Shown here: positions 5,395 to 5,689 of the stretch, piece after piece
How the letters are laid out: the number at the start of each line of letters is the position of its first letter
Numbering within the stretch: the stretch's first letter is position 1
Origin: Thermoplasmatales archaeon UBA582
GTDB taxonomy: Archaea > Thermoplasmatota > Thermoplasmata > Thermoplasmatales > Thermoplasmataceae
Direction of reading: 5' to 3'
DNA length: 5,689 bases
NCBI GenBank assembly: GCA_002502705.1
Contig: DAQB01000022.1
Location: 1-5,689, forward strand
Translations under genes and position numbers: made by a program
The notes under the pieces: generated by a model
Told to the model about the DNA's origin: nothing
The model's input: the letters and a program-made list of their open reading frames with translations, nothing else
Database searches by the model: none

Positions 5395-5689
5395 CTTATT
5401 GAGGCACTTTCTCTTCTCATGTCAAGACTTTCCAGTACTATGAATCCCAGGATAATATATCCCATGAAAATTAAGATAAAATCATCAGACGACCCAATGA
5501 GGCTGTATATCAATACGAAGCCTGACAGTGAAATTGCCAATAAAGATACACTGATTCTTCTAAGGCTTTTCATAGTTGACCTTATAGATTCTAAGAGAAG
5601 AGAGAAATTAGAAGTTAGATGTACCGCAAGATTAGCAAGACCCGCCATTGACCCAAGGAACAAGAAGAGCACGAAGACATTAACGGTTA
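5364..5689 (-). CDS. Small membrane protein, 5' end outside the window
   Basis: The frame is open from the right edge of the window, so this is the C-terminal part (about 107 residues) of a longer protein. A GTG at 5670-5672 could serve as a start, but five further sense codons precede it and no ribosome site is visible, so truncation by the window is more likely. Three hydrophobic segments are visible: VFVLFLFLGSMAGLANLAV, about 20 residues from ISVSLLAISL, and FILIFMGYIILGFIVL. The loop between the first two is basic (RSTMKSLRR) and the tail after the last is charged (MRRES, SKEVSKN). By the positive-inside rule the RSTMKSLRR loop should face the cytoplasm, which would put the C-terminal tail there too after two further crossings. 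No family is recognised. The gene ends inside a 10-bp hairpin. Confidence 0.7.
   Translation of the reverse strand, partial: TVNVFVLFLFLGSMAGLANLAVHLTSNFSLLLESIRSTMKSLRRISVSLLAISLSGFVLIYSLIGSSDDFILIFMGYIILGFIVLESLDMRRESASISKEVSKNLPP

Noticed and set aside
5366..5434. Plus-strand 22-codon frame preceded by AAGGAGG
   Set aside because: The purine-rich sequence is one arm of a hairpin at the end of the minus-strand membrane gene, spacing to the ATG is very short, and the frame lies antisense to that gene.

Overview
The window is AT-rich and most likely archaeal. The two best-defined transcription units, starting at 2941 and 4659 on the minus strand, each have a TATA-like box (the first preceded by a BRE-like A-rich element) whose position puts the transcription start at or next to the ATG, with no Shine-Dalgarno motif. 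That is the leaderless layout common in archaea. The lineage cannot be fixed from this sequence; a Thermoplasmata-like euryarchaeon is only a guess. All confident genes lie on the minus strand. No rRNA, tRNA, CRISPR array or intact transposase was seen.

Right to left, in the direction of transcription: (1) 5364-5689 is the 3' part of a small membrane protein gene that enters from outside the window. (2) 4660-5363 is about 700 bases with no convincing large gene but many ordered repeats: four direct repeats at an exact 23-base period (5130-5221), two related palindromes (4931-4950 and 5028-5050), two identical TGATC-T-GATCA dyads (4721-4760), and an 18-codon micro-ORF (5220-5276). It resembles a control or origin-type region. 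(3) 3700-4659 encodes a 319-residue protein with an N-terminal ribbon-helix-helix (RHH) DNA-binding fold followed by a coiled coil. (4) 2942-3699 holds no confident gene but carries a cluster of about 13 CATC(A) motifs spaced 9-19 bases apart, mostly near one helical turn. (5) 2036-2941, 1173-2039 and 236-1201 form a tight three-gene operon: two proteins of unrecognised family, then a SIR2-like NAD-binding/hydrolysing protein. (6) 1-235 contains a possible tail of a plus-strand gene and a terminator-like hairpin.

The main point of interest is the three-gene SIR2 operon. Its genes overlap by 4 bases and by about 29 bases, so they are probably co-translated and functionally linked. SIR2-like proteins of this sort (no zinc-binding deacetylase module, a long N-terminal extension) are known as NAD-depleting effectors of antiviral systems such as Thoeris, DSR, SIR2-HerA and short-Argonaute systems. 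None of the recognisable partners of those systems is present: I see no Argonaute, HerA-type ATPase or TIR protein. The first gene has an RNxxxH motif near its C-terminus that could be a HEPN-type RNase motif or chance. By inference this is a candidate undescribed defence module. The neighbouring RHH coiled-coil gene with ordered repeat clusters on both sides could be a DNA segregation or copy-control module of an integrated or extrachromosomal element.
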